The notes beneath the pieces are model-generated. The model saw nothing but the letters and a program-made list of their open reading frames with translations, had not been told where the DNA came from and did not search any database. DNA of 64,000 nt from CAZSSM01 sp964609385 (GTDB lineage Bacteria > Planctomycetota > Planctomycetia > Isosphaerales > Isosphaeraceae): NCBI GenBank assembly GCA_964609385.1, contig CAZSSM010000029.1, positions 1 to 64,000 on the forward strand, in the 5' to 3' direction. A program made the position numbers and the translations under genes. Position 1 is the stretch's first letter. Each line of letters opens with the position of its first letter. Positions 33,691-41,998 of this stretch are shown piece by piece.

Positions 33691-35226
33691 CTATAAATAT
33701 TGCTTGCGTTCTCGGCTGGAGGGGATCCAAAGCGCCTTGCGGTACTTTGTCACGGTCCGACGCGCGACGGGAAGGCCCTCATCGCGCAGAGCGTCTCGAA
33801 GTTCCTCATCGCTGAGCGGGTTCTGCTTGTCCTCCTTGGCGATAATCTCGGTCAGCTTGAGCTTGATCGTGTCCCAAGCGATCTCCTCACCATCCTCGTT
33901 GACGGTGCCGCCGCCAAAGAATCGCTTGAGCGGGAAGATCCCACGCGGGGTCTGGACCCACTTGTCGTCGACGGCGCGGCTGACGGTGGTGACACAAATC
34001 CCAACGCGGTCGGCGATCTGCTGCATCTTCAGGGGCTCGATCGATTCGGGGCCCTTGTCCAAGAACGCACGCTGGTGATCGATGATCGCTTCGGAGACCT
34101 TCAGCAATGTGCTCCGGCGTTGCTCGATCGATTCGATCAACCAACGCGCTGACTGGAGCTTCTCTCTGAGGAACTCGCGGGTCTTGGGGTCGGCCTTACG
34201 GTTTTTGAGCAGGTGCTGATATTGCCTCGAGATCGAGAGCTTCGGGCTGTATTCGTCGGCCAGCCGGACCTGATAGTCCCCGTTGAGACCGGCCTCGACG
34301 ATAACGTCGGGAATGACGAGGCGATTGTCATCGCCGCCGTAGGCCGATCCGGGTCGGGGGTTGAGCCGTCGGAGCTGCTCCAAAGCATCGTAGATGGTCG
34401 GGATCGCGATTCCGGTCCGCTTCGCGATCAGGGGAAGCCGGTTCTTCTGGAGGTCGTCGAGATGATTGGCGATGAGTGTCCGGAGCACATCGGCGTGGGG
34501 CATCTCGTCGCGAACTTGAAGGAGCAGGCACTCGGCGGTGGACCGGGCGCCAACGCCGGGCGGCTCGAAGCCTTGAACGATCTGTAATGCGTGCTCCGCG
34601 TCTTCGCGGGTGACAGTTCGGTCGGGGTCGGTCGGTTCGAAATCCCGCGCGATCTCGTCGAGCGAGATCCGCAGATATCCGGCATCATCGAGATTGTGAA
34701 TGATGAACGAAGCCAGGTCACGTTCAGTCGGATCGAGATCGAGGAAGCTGAGCTGATCATCCAAGTCGTCGTGGAGGGTCAAGGGCCGGGACGCCATGTT
34801 TTGCATGGCATCGTGCTTACGGTCGGACTCCTCGGCCAGGGCATCACGGCTGAGCCGTTGCGTGGAGCTGAAATCGTCCCACTCGAAGTCGTCCATCTGC
34901 AGTCCACCGAGGTCGTAGAGCTCTTCGCCCTCGGGAACGGCTTCGAGATCCGGTCCGTCGAGCGAGGCGACTGACTCGGCCTCACCTTCAGTTGAGGGCT
35001 CTTCGGCCGATTCGTTCGTTCCATCGGCCTCGGCTTCAACCGGTTCCTCGGCAGCGCCGTCGTCCTCGCGTAGGTCAACCAGCAGTGGGTTCTCGATCAG
35101 TTCTTGATCGATCCGCTCCTGGAGGGCCATCAAGGGTAAGACGAGGATCTCCATCGACTGGATCATCCGCGGTGCCATGCGTTGCCGCATGTCGGTCCGC
35201 ATCTGCTGAGAAGTATGTAAATGCAT
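33691..35226 (-). CDS. rpoN: RNA polymerase sigma-54 factor
   Basis: 511 residues from the ATG at 35226; the open frame to 35403 is upstream noise. Region I opens with QQMRTDMRQRMAPRMIQSM and ENPLLV; an acidic region II follows; the core-binding part includes IIHNLDDAGYLRISLDEIA and LNPRPGSAYGG. The C-terminal RpoN box, consensus ARRTVAKYR, reads ARRTVTKYR. Sigma-54 reads -24/-12 promoters and needs AAA+ enhancer-binding activators, none of which is in this window. It follows recR by 88 nt and probably belongs to the dnaX-ybaB-recR transcript. Confidence 0.97.
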   Translation of the reverse strand: MHLHTSQQMRTDMRQRMAPRMIQSMEILVLPLMALQERIDQELIENPLLVDLREDDGAAEEPVEAEADGTNESAEEPSTEGEAESVASLDGPDLEAVPEGEELYDLGGLQMDDFEWDDFSSTQRLSRDALAEESDRKHDAMQNMASRPLTLHDDLDDQLSFLDLDPTERDLASFIIHNLDDAGYLRISLDEIARDFEPTDPDRTVTREDAEHALQIVQGFEPPGVGARSTAECLLLQVRDEMPHADVLRTLIANHLDDLQKNRLPLIAKRTGIAIPTIYDALEQLRRLNPRPGSAYGGDDNRLVIPDVIVEAGLNGDYQVRLADEYSPKLSISRQYQHLLKNRKADPKTREFLREKLQSARWLIESIEQRRSTLLKVSEAIIDHQRAFLDKGPESIEPLKMQQIADRVGICVTTVSRAVDDKWVQTPRGIFPLKRFFGGGTVNEDGEEIAWDTIKLKLTEIIAKEDKQNPLSDEELRDALRDEGLPVARRTVTKYRKALWIPSSRERKQYL

Positions 35227-35231
35227 CGTCC

Positions 35232-35318
35232 TCAACACTTTCGGCCCAAGGCCCGTACGAGGATGGCGAACCCGACCACGTCGAGGGAAAGCACGATCCA
35301 GATCCAGTCTGCGCTCAG
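35232..35318 (-). CDS. Possible 28-residue membrane micropeptide between recR and rpoN
   Basis: A short frame starts at a CTG that overlaps the recR stop as CTGA and ends in a TGA 5 nt before the rpoN ATG, exactly filling the gap. It would encode a mostly hydrophobic peptide (WIWIVLSLDVVGFAILVRAL, then GRKC), suited to one membrane helix. CTG is a rare start and no homologue is known to me, so this is a weak call and may be chance. Confidence 0.2.
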   Translation of the reverse strand: MSADWIWIVLSLDVVGFAILVRALGRKC

Positions 35319-35932
35319 GAAGGGAGAGGCCGTCGCCCCTGGAAGGCGTCGGAAAGCATCTCTTTGTTGGCAAACTCCAACGTGTTGCCTGAGGCCAATC
35401 CACGAGCCAGCCGAGTGAGGGTCACACCGATCTCGGACAAGTGTTCGGCAACGACCAACGCGGTGCTGTCGCCCTCTAAGGTCGGATTGGTCGCCAGGAT
35501 TACCTCGCGAACATCGTGATCGATGACTCGACGCTTCAGAGCAGCGAGGGTCAACTGATCGGCCCCAACTCCTTCCAGGGGTGAGAGGCGACCCAGCAGT
35601 ACGTGATACAAGCCTCGGAACGATCCCGAGGCCTCCAACGCCAAAAGATCGCGGCTCTGTTCGACCACGCAGAGGATCGATCGGTCGCGTCTCGGATCGG
35701 AACAGAACACACAGCGCTTGGTTTCGGATTCGGACTCGGTCAAGTGAAAACACTCAACGCAGTAATGGACCCGATCGCGGACCTCACGGATGGCCTCGGC
35801 CAACTTCAGAGCCTCATCGGCCGGAATTTTCAGCAAATGGTGCGCCAAACGTTCGGCTGTCTTGATGCCGATGCCCGGCAAGCGTTCCAAGGCGGTCACC
35901 AGCCGGTTCAACGCCGGATCCGAATCGATCAT
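35315..35932 (-). CDS. recR: Recombination mediator RecR
   Basis: 205 residues. RecR works with RecO (and RecF) to load RecA on gapped DNA. It opens with the helix-hairpin-helix LERLPGIGIKTAERLAHHLL, then a four-Cys zinc finger (CVECFHLTESES ... CVFC), then the Toprim region with VVEQSRDLLALEAS and EVILATNPTLEGD. The ATG at 35932 is preferred over 35965 because the family starts close to this point. The gene sits downstream of ybaB and dnaX, the standard bacterial order. Confidence 0.97.
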   Translation of the reverse strand: MIDSDPALNRLVTALERLPGIGIKTAERLAHHLLKIPADEALKLAEAIREVRDRVHYCVECFHLTESESETKRCVFCSDPRRDRSILCVVEQSRDLLALEASGSFRGLYHVLLGRLSPLEGVGADQLTLAALKRRVIDHDVREVILATNPTLEGDSTALVVAEHLSEIGVTLTRLARGLASGNTLEFANKEMLSDAFQGRRPLPS

Positions 35933-36045
35933 CGATGCCCTTGGTCTCCGAGAGGTTGGGAACAACGATTTGTCGAAGTCGGGACCGCCCGAATCTGGAT
36001 CGGATCCCCGACCGAGCCCCCGTGGCGCCGTTGTCTCCCCGAGGA

Positions 36046-36462
36046 TCAGCTCGTGCTTGATCCCGGTCCAGGACCCGATGCCTGTGGCCCGCTCGTGGGA
36101 GCCTCTCCAGAGGGTCCGGTCGGTCCGAAGGGACCTCCAGGGAACATCCCGTCCAGCCCGGGTAGCGGGAAGCCGCCGGCCAGTGAGCCCAACGACTGCG
36201 CTGCCTGCTCCTTGGCCTTGAGCAAGGCCTGATTGACGGCACCCGCGACCAGATCTTCGAGCAGTTCGCGATCACCACGCTCAAACACCTGCGGATCGAT
36301 CCGGAGTTCCAGGACTTCAAATCGCCCGTTCACCTTTGCCGTCACCTGGCCTCCGCCCGCCGAGCCCTGGGTTTCGATCTGAGCCAGCGACTCGTTGACT
36401 GACTCCCGGATTTTGCCCGCATTTTTTAAGAGGTCGGCCAACTGGCCCAGATTCCCAAGCAT
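36046..36462 (-). CDS. ybaB: YbaB/EbfC-family nucleoid-associated protein
   Basis: 138 residues. The first 95 match YbaB: MLGNLGQLADLLKNAGKI, then GQVTAKVNGRFEVLELRIDP and LEDLVAGAVNQALLKAKE. YbaB dimers bind DNA without strong sequence preference. The tail of about 40 residues is Gly/Pro-rich and low complexity (GGPFGPTGPSGEAPTSGP), longer than in most bacteria. It lies 149 nt after dnaX and 113 nt before recR. Confidence 0.95.
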   Translation of the reverse strand: MLGNLGQLADLLKNAGKIRESVNESLAQIETQGSAGGGQVTAKVNGRFEVLELRIDPQVFERGDRELLEDLVAGAVNQALLKAKEQAAQSLGSLAGGFPLPGLDGMFPGGPFGPTGPSGEAPTSGPQASGPGPGSSTS

Positions 36463-36611
36463 CTCCGTACTCCTCGTGCGAGCGATCTTTGACGCAACGC
36501 GTCGATGTCTGGGCCGAGGTCATGCGTCGGGAACCCCGCCTGACCCATCTTCTTGACGATACGGAGGTCTCAATCAGAACGAACACGACCGCGATCGAGG
36601 CTACTCCGAAA

Positions 36612-38528
36612 TTAGTCGGATGTCGAGGAATCCCGATCGCCGGAGTCGGATTCGGCCCGAACCAATCGCGCCTGGAACCGGTCCTGGAGTTCCCGAATCA
36701 GAGGATCGTTTTCCAGCGTCGAGACCGAACCGGGTTCGTCGGAACGAGATGGATCCGTCGAAGACGTTGGAGCAGAAGAGACCTCGGACTCAACAACCGG
36801 TGGCACTCTCGAACCGGTCGGTTCGAATGTGATCGTCCAGGGACCAGTTTCTAGGAGACGGTCCAACGATCGACTCACCCTCGAAAGGACCTCATTCGAC
36901 TCACAGAGACTTCTAACCCAACTATAGCCCTCTTTAGGGATGATGACCAGAGTATTTGGCCTGAAAATTGCATGCGGGGACGTGTGCTGGAGCCAGGCTC
37001 TCGCCTCACCTTCGAGGCTCTCTAAAAGAAGAGGCCAGACATCCTGGACGCGTTCGAGGTCCGGTTCGCTTGCCGAGTTGGCCTGTTTGGACATCCCGCT
37101 CGATGACGTTGAGAATCGTCCGACAGGCTTGGTGTCCGAAACGGACGTGCTCAGAGGTTCAGCGGTTCGCTCGGCCGTTTTTTTTTGCGGGCTGGGGCTG
37201 GGTCGGCTCGAGGTCGAGCCATGACGCTTGGTCGACTCGGAGCTAGCGGTCTCGGGAGACTGATCGTCTTTCGCCGAGGTCAGGGCACCGATCAGGTCAG
37301 AGAGGTCCTGGAGCTGGGCGAGCCGGGCGGTCCGAACCAGGGCCAACTCGACGAGGACTCGCGCGTGCGGGCTTCCTCGGAGTCGGCCACGCGCTTCATC
37401 GAGCACCTGAAGGCCCGCCAGCACGGCGTCGAGCGACCAACTCTTGGAGAGCGTTTGCAATGGCTCATTCAGATTGGGACCGGCATCGATGAGGTTGTCT
37501 GGGGCACCGGCGGCGAGGACCATCAGGTCGCGGAGTCGACCGATCAGACTCAGGAGCAAGTCGTTCGGCTGGATCCCCTGACGGATCGCGTGGTCGGTTC
37601 GCAGGAGGACGGCGCCGGGATCGTTGGCGGCCATGGCCTGAAGAAGGTCCAGGATCAGGTCGTCGCCAGGGAGGCCTAAGACTTCCTGCACACGCTCCAG
37701 GCTGAGCCGACCGGTCCCCGAGGCCAGCAGGTGCTCCAGGGCTGACTGGGCGTCGCGCATCGAACCGCCGGCGCGTCGGGCTAAGGCTTGCAAGGCTTCC
37801 GGATCGGTCTCGATCGACTCGGTCCGACAGATCCGACCCAAGTGATCGGCAATGACCTCGGTCCGCATCGGGGCGAGGTCGAACCTCTGGCAGCGCGAGA
37901 GGACCGTCACGGGGATCTTGCCCGGCTCAGTGGTGGCGAAGACGAACTTGACGTGTGGGGGTGGCTCCTCCAGCGTCTTCAATAGCGCGTTGAATGCGCC
38001 AGTGGAGAGCATGTGGACTTCGTCGATGTAATAGATCTTGTACCGTGATCGGCTCGGGCGCAGCGCGGCGTTTTGCCGGAGATCGCGGACCGCCTCAACG
38101 CCATTATTACTGGCCCCGTCGATCTCGAGGACGTCCAGGTCACCATCTCCTTGAGAGATCGCTTGACAACTGGCGCAGACTTGGCATGGCTTCGTCGTCG
38201 GTCCATCAGCCTGGAGACAGTTCAAGCATTTGGCGAAGATCCGGGCCAGCGACGTCTTACCCACACCCCGCGTCCCGCAGAAGAGGTAGGCGTGGCTGAT
38301 CCGTCGCTGTTCGATCGCATGGCGAAGCGCATCAACGACATGATCCTGGCCAAGGACTTCCTCGAAGCTTTGGGGACGATAGCGTCGAGCAACTACGGTG
38401 TAGGACCCCCGACTCTCCTGACCGAGGGCCGACGGTGCGGATGGCCCGCTCGTCGAAGGTGATCGCGACTCCGACGTCGAAAGTTCCTCGATCTCTGAAG
38501 CGCCACGCCCCGCTGCTTTCTTGGCCAA
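36612..38528 (-). CDS. dnaX: DNA polymerase III subunit gamma/tau
   Basis: 638 residues. The clamp-loader ATPase core has YRPQSFEEVLGQDHVVDAL, Walker A GTRGVGKTS, the zinc-binding set CLNC and CQVCASC, Walker B IYYIDEVHML and the sensor region FATTEPGKIPVTVLSRCQRF. Domain III ends near residue 390; a low-complexity Ser-rich linker leads to a C-terminal tau part (about 500-600) that would contact polymerase and helicase. About 40 residues precede the core at the N-terminus. Codons 448-451 contain nine consecutive A (see separate site), so a shorter gamma form is likely. ffs lies about 250 nt upstream on the same strand. Confidence 0.97.
   Translation of the reverse strand: MAKKAAGRGASEIEELSTSESRSPSTSGPSAPSALGQESRGSYTVVARRYRPQSFEEVLGQDHVVDALRHAIEQRRISHAYLFCGTRGVGKTSLARIFAKCLNCLQADGPTTKPCQVCASCQAISQGDGDLDVLEIDGASNNGVEAVRDLRQNAALRPSRSRYKIYYIDEVHMLSTGAFNALLKTLEEPPPHVKFVFATTEPGKIPVTVLSRCQRFDLAPMRTEVIADHLGRICRTESIETDPEALQALARRAGGSMRDAQSALEHLLASGTGRLSLERVQEVLGLPGDDLILDLLQAMAANDPGAVLLRTDHAIRQGIQPNDLLLSLIGRLRDLMVLAAGAPDNLIDAGPNLNEPLQTLSKSWSLDAVLAGLQVLDEARGRLRGSPHARVLVELALVRTARLAQLQDLSDLIGALTSAKDDQSPETASSESTKRHGSTSSRPSPSPQKKTAERTAEPLSTSVSDTKPVGRFSTSSSGMSKQANSASEPDLERVQDVWPLLLESLEGEARAWLQHTSPHAIFRPNTLVIIPKEGYSWVRSLCESNEVLSRVSRSLDRLLETGPWTITFEPTGSRVPPVVESEVSSAPTSSTDPSRSDEPGSVSTLENDPLIRELQDRFQARLVRAESDSGDRDSSTSD
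37178..37186 (-). promoter_or_regulatory. A9 slippery run in dnaX (predicted gamma/tau switch)
   Basis: On the coding strand the frame reads CAA AAA AAA ACG at codons 448-451, nine A in a row. A -1 shift meets TGA after six codons (stop at 37159-37161), and a +1 shift meets TGA after eight codons (stop at 37151-37153). Products would be about 456 and 458 residues against 638. In Thermus thermophilus dnaX, transcriptional slippage on nine A gives the gamma subunit; the match here is in both run length and place. Confidence 0.7.
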
Positions 38529-38776
38529 GCCGTCGACTCCTCAAAGGTCGCAGGTTCGGCATCGGGGTGTTCTTCACCGATCGCTGATACCCCGAACTGT
38601 GCCGGAGGTCACGATATCCGTCACCGCTCGAGCCGACAACCCGGTGATCTCACTCGGCATCGAGGTCCGTTTAAGGCTCGTGCCATCGTGAATTCATCCG
38701 ATCTGGATCCTGAAATCAGATGGCCTCGATGCGGATCGGCTCCCTCGATCCAGTTGGACCATCTTCAGGACGGCCG

Positions 38777-38906
38777 TGAGCCTCGGGTGAACCGGGGAGG
38801 ATCTCCCAGGAACATGGTTGCAATGCTTATGGCTGCTGTGTTCCCACCCTGACCAGGTTCACACGCTTCCATAACATGGGCCCCCCCCGATTCACCCGAG
38901 GCTCAC
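38777..38906 (-). ncRNA. ffs: Bacterial small SRP RNA (4.5S type)
   Basis: The minus strand carries the SRP RNA domain IV core: GAACCTGGTCAGG, a GTG stem closed by a GGAA tetraloop and CAC, then AGCAGCC. This is the Ffh-binding hairpin with its symmetric loop. The outer arms, read on the minus strand from 38906 and ending at 38777, pair over more than 15 bp (GTGAGCCTCGGGTGAA with TTCACCCGAGGCTCAC), closing a rod of about 130 nt. The RNA joins Ffh in co-translational membrane targeting. Its place upstream of dnaX on the same strand is common in bacteria. Ends are taken from the pairing and may be off by a few bases. Confidence 0.93.
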
Positions 38907-39043
38907 AAACCATCTGACAAACCTCACTCAAAGCGAGGTGTTCGTACAGATCTCAAGTGCAAATCCGATGCACGCGGATGATTCGGTCTCTGTCGACTGA
39001 CAATTCTAAGCGTTATCATCTGGGGGGACAAGCGTTGGAGCCA

Positions 39044-40111
39044 TCAAGACCCCGCGTCGGTCTCCGCAATTGGTAAGTCGACAGAGGATTGTTCGGTGGA
39101 CTCGGGGATGTCGTCATCTCCGAGCAGGATGGCGATCCATTGGGTCTCCGGGTTGGTGGCCAGGGCGATCTTGACCACCATCGTCAACGGGACCGAGAGC
39201 AAGAGCCCGGCAGAGCCGAGGAGCCAACCCCAAAAGATGAGCGAGAGGATGACCACGAGGGTCGATAAGCCCAGCCCACGTCCCATCATCCGCGGTTCGA
39301 TTAAGTACCCGACCACGCCGTTGACGATCAGGTAACCCAATGTCACCCCAAGCGCGGGGAGGATTCCGTCGGAGATCAGGGAGACCAGGACGGCCGGCAC
39401 CGCCGCCAGAATCGATCCCACATTCGGGATGTAATTCAGCAGGAACGCCATGACCGCCCAGAGAATCGCTCCGTCGACTCGAAAGAGAAGCAGCCAGAGA
39501 TAAACTGTAACGCCGGTCAACAGGCTCACCCAGGTCTTGATCGCCATGTAGCGGCGAACGTTCTGGATGATGGTGGCGAACTCGGCCAGCGAGCGCTCGG
39601 AGTCTCCCTCCATCGCTCGGATCTTGCGGGGGAACCCAGCCGCCTCCAGCAGCACGAAGGTTACGATAATCAGGATCAGCAACCCGTTGCTGAACGCGCT
39701 GTAGATCCCTTCCAAGAGGTCGTCGAAGAGGCGCCAGATCCAATCCGGTTGGAGCAGGGCGGCATCCTCATCGATTGAGGTGATCGGGATCCCGTGATCC
39801 TTGATCCACGTACGTAGTTCCTCGAACCGGCTGTTGAGTCGCTCTTGGAATTGCCCCTGATCCTGGAGGAATTGCAAGAGAGGGCGTCCAGTCATATAAA
39901 TACCAACGATCGTGACGGCGGACATGCCCACCAGGACCAAGGTCAGGGCGATGGGCGTCCCCACGCCCCGACTCTGGAGCCAGCGGAACGGCGAGGCGAG
40001 CAGGATCGCGAAGAACATCGCGAACAGGAACGGAATGACGATGTCTTGCGAGGCCCGCACGCCGGCCAGGATGATGATCAGGGCGGCTAGGTTGACCAAC
40101 AGCTTCGACAC
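39044..40111 (-). CDS. AI-2E family transporter (PerM-like)
   Basis: 355 residues starting at a GTG (40111) with GGAGAGG 5 nt upstream; the frame is open far upstream to 40747, but that part is Arg-rich and overlaps the divergent esterase gene. About seven or eight membrane segments: VNLAALIIILAGVRASQDIV, FLFAMFFAILLASPF, then a cytoplasmic or periplasmic loop, then YIPNVGSILAAVPAVLVSLI and LIEPRMMGRGLGLSTLVVIL, the family signatures. Members include exporters of autoinducer-2 and Na+/H+ antiporters, so the substrate is open. Confidence 0.9.
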   Translation of the reverse strand: MSKLLVNLAALIIILAGVRASQDIVIPFLFAMFFAILLASPFRWLQSRGVGTPIALTLVLVGMSAVTIVGIYMTGRPLLQFLQDQGQFQERLNSRFEELRTWIKDHGIPITSIDEDAALLQPDWIWRLFDDLLEGIYSAFSNGLLILIIVTFVLLEAAGFPRKIRAMEGDSERSLAEFATIIQNVRRYMAIKTWVSLLTGVTVYLWLLLFRVDGAILWAVMAFLLNYIPNVGSILAAVPAVLVSLISDGILPALGVTLGYLIVNGVVGYLIEPRMMGRGLGLSTLVVILSLIFWGWLLGSAGLLLSVPLTMVVKIALATNPETQWIAILLGDDDIPESTEQSSVDLPIAETDAGS

Positions 40112-40507
40112 AGAAACCTCTCCACGACGTGTTGGAGTGACTGGGGTGCTCCACCCACAGCCGGGGTCGAACGGGCGGAGACTCGGCAGGTCTCCGGACA
40201 ACGGCGTCGGGGTGGATGGGGGACGATCCTCGGCTCGAGCGATCCAGGATATCAGAGCGTCGTCCCCCAATGCGTCACGATCAACCCGACCGATCCGACG
40301 GGCCGAACGGTCCGATCCGCGACGATCGGCCCCGCGTGCCCACCGACTCGTCCTGAGTTCGAGGGTTAGATTGCCATGAGGGCCAAACGCGGGAGAATCC
40401 GAGGTCGATCCCCTACTCGACTCAGTTTGCGCCCCGTGCCGCCGAACGGAATCGCCTCGCGGCCTCTTCGCCACGATCTCCGCGACTGTCCTCGAGGCTC
40501 GTAATCC
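40112..40507. other. Divergent intergenic region
   Basis: This 396-bp gap separates the minus-strand transporter from the plus-strand esterase and should carry both promoters. A minus-strand frame stays open throughout but is Arg/Ser-rich without family motifs. No clear promoter, terminator or RNA was recognised. Confidence 0.4.
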
Positions 40508-41719
40508 ATGGCTACTCGTGATCGCCGGGAACGACGTCGGTTTCAGCCGCACATCGCGGTGCTCGAGGATCGAAAACTGCTTGATGCCGGGACTGGGTTC
40601 CTCGGACTCGACGTTCCCCTCGTCGACACGACCCGCCTCCGCTCGTTGATCCTCGAAGAGTCGGATCCAAGCCGAGCACGTGACCGTGATCCCGAGCGAA
40701 ACTCCGATTGGCCTTGGCTCCGCCGTCCAGGACAAGATCGCCTTCAAGACGTCGAGCGACTTCGGGAATTACCACAGCGACCAAGATTCCTTCTCGATCT
40801 CCTCGGAGATCGGATCAGCCGACGCCCCATCGATGGTCCTCGATTTCGACCCGACATCGATGTCCCGGATCGCCGGCTCGAACCGGAGCGGCCGATCGAG
40901 CCTGCTTTGCCCGTGAACCCGAACGGATCTCCGAGTCAACCGGCGGTCGTTCTCGATGTCGAGTACACAGCGACCTCCACGACGGATCGGGATCTCGCGC
41001 TGGACATCTACTCGCCGCGTGGACCGGTTCCCGATGGCGGTTGGCCGGTCGTCTTGGCGATCCACGGAGGGGGCTGGAATTCGGGCGACAAGCAATTTTT
41101 TGGTCCGCGTGTGGCTCCGCTGACCCGGTTTGGATTTCAAGTGATCGCCGTCAACTACACGCTCTCCGAGCCTGGAGCGCCTTCGTGGCCGCAAGGGTTC
41201 GAGGATGTCGTCGAGGCGGTCGGCTGGATCCACACCAATGCGGAGCAGATCGGGGCCGATCCGGACCGGATCGCGGCCTTGGGCGAATCGGCCGGTGGGC
41301 ACCTGGCCAGCATGCTCGGAGTCTTGCCCGAGGCGGGTGGCTCGGTCCAGGCGGTCGTCAGCCTCTACGGTCCGACCGACTTGGTTCGACTCTTCGACGA
41401 GGCGAGCTTGGCACGCTCGCCGATCGCGATGCTGCTGGGTGATGAGCCCCAGGCAGTGCCGGATCGGGCGGATGCGGCCTCGCCGATCACGCACGTCAGC
41501 CCCGATGACGCTCCGATGCTCCTCATCTATGGGACCGAGGACGAGTTGGTCCCGGTCTCGCAGGGCTCGGCGTTCTCCGATGCGTTGACTCGGGCCGGTG
41601 TGGCTCACGACCTCCAGGTGTTCCTGGGTCAGCCTCACGGGTTTGCCCTGACGCCCCAAGAGCCGAATCTGATCCCCTCGATCGTCGGGTTCCTCCAGGA
41701 AACCATGGGGTCGGGTTAA
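40508..41719 (+). CDS. Exported alpha/beta hydrolase with LExRxLL-type motif
   Basis: 403 residues. The N-terminus lacks a normal signal peptide but has RRRFQPHIAVLEDRKLLDAG, close to the LEPRxLL motif found near the start of large planctomycete surface proteins. Residues about 25-140 are Arg/Asp/Pro-rich. Residues about 150-400 form an esterase: TSTTDRDLALDIYSP, VVLAIHGGGWNSGDKQFF with the HGGG oxyanion motif, nucleophile AALGESAGGHLASM, Asp in YGTEDELVPVS and His in QPHGFAL. This is the acyl-esterase/BD-FAE group that removes acetyl or feruloyl groups from plant polysaccharides or acts on small esters. The substrate is not determined. Confidence 0.85.
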   Translation: MATRDRRERRRFQPHIAVLEDRKLLDAGTGFLGLDVPLVDTTRLRSLILEESDPSRARDRDPERNSDWPWLRRPGQDRLQDVERLRELPQRPRFLLDLLGDRISRRPIDGPRFRPDIDVPDRRLEPERPIEPALPVNPNGSPSQPAVVLDVEYTATSTTDRDLALDIYSPRGPVPDGGWPVVLAIHGGGWNSGDKQFFGPRVAPLTRFGFQVIAVNYTLSEPGAPSWPQGFEDVVEAVGWIHTNAEQIGADPDRIAALGESAGGHLASMLGVLPEAGGSVQAVVSLYGPTDLVRLFDEASLARSPIAMLLGDEPQAVPDRADAASPITHVSPDDAPMLLIYGTEDELVPVSQGSAFSDALTRAGVAHDLQVFLGQPHGFALTPQEPNLIPSIVGFLQETMGSG

Positions 41720-41998
41720 CCGAGTCATCGAAGCCCGCCCGTGTCGGTCGTGGATGGACCATGCTGTAGCCGAACCGTGTCGGCGAATCCTAGAATGGGG
41801 AGTCGTCGATGACTGATTCGGCTCGTCAAATCCGATGGGCGGACGGAGTCAGCAAGGTCGGTCATCATGCCGACGTGATCGTTGGGATTTGCCGCTCTTG
41901 GTGACGATCTTGAACTCCCGAACGGCTTGGACCGCGACGATCGGAGCGACCGACCAACGCCTTTCTTCCCTGGCCCTGACTCAGGAAGACCGCTCCTC

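Noticed and set aside
40112..40747. Upstream extension of the AI-2E transporter frame
   Set aside because: The extra 212 codons are Arg/Ser/Pro-rich, overlap the divergent esterase start and lack membrane segments. A GTG with GGAGAGG at 40111 explains the start.
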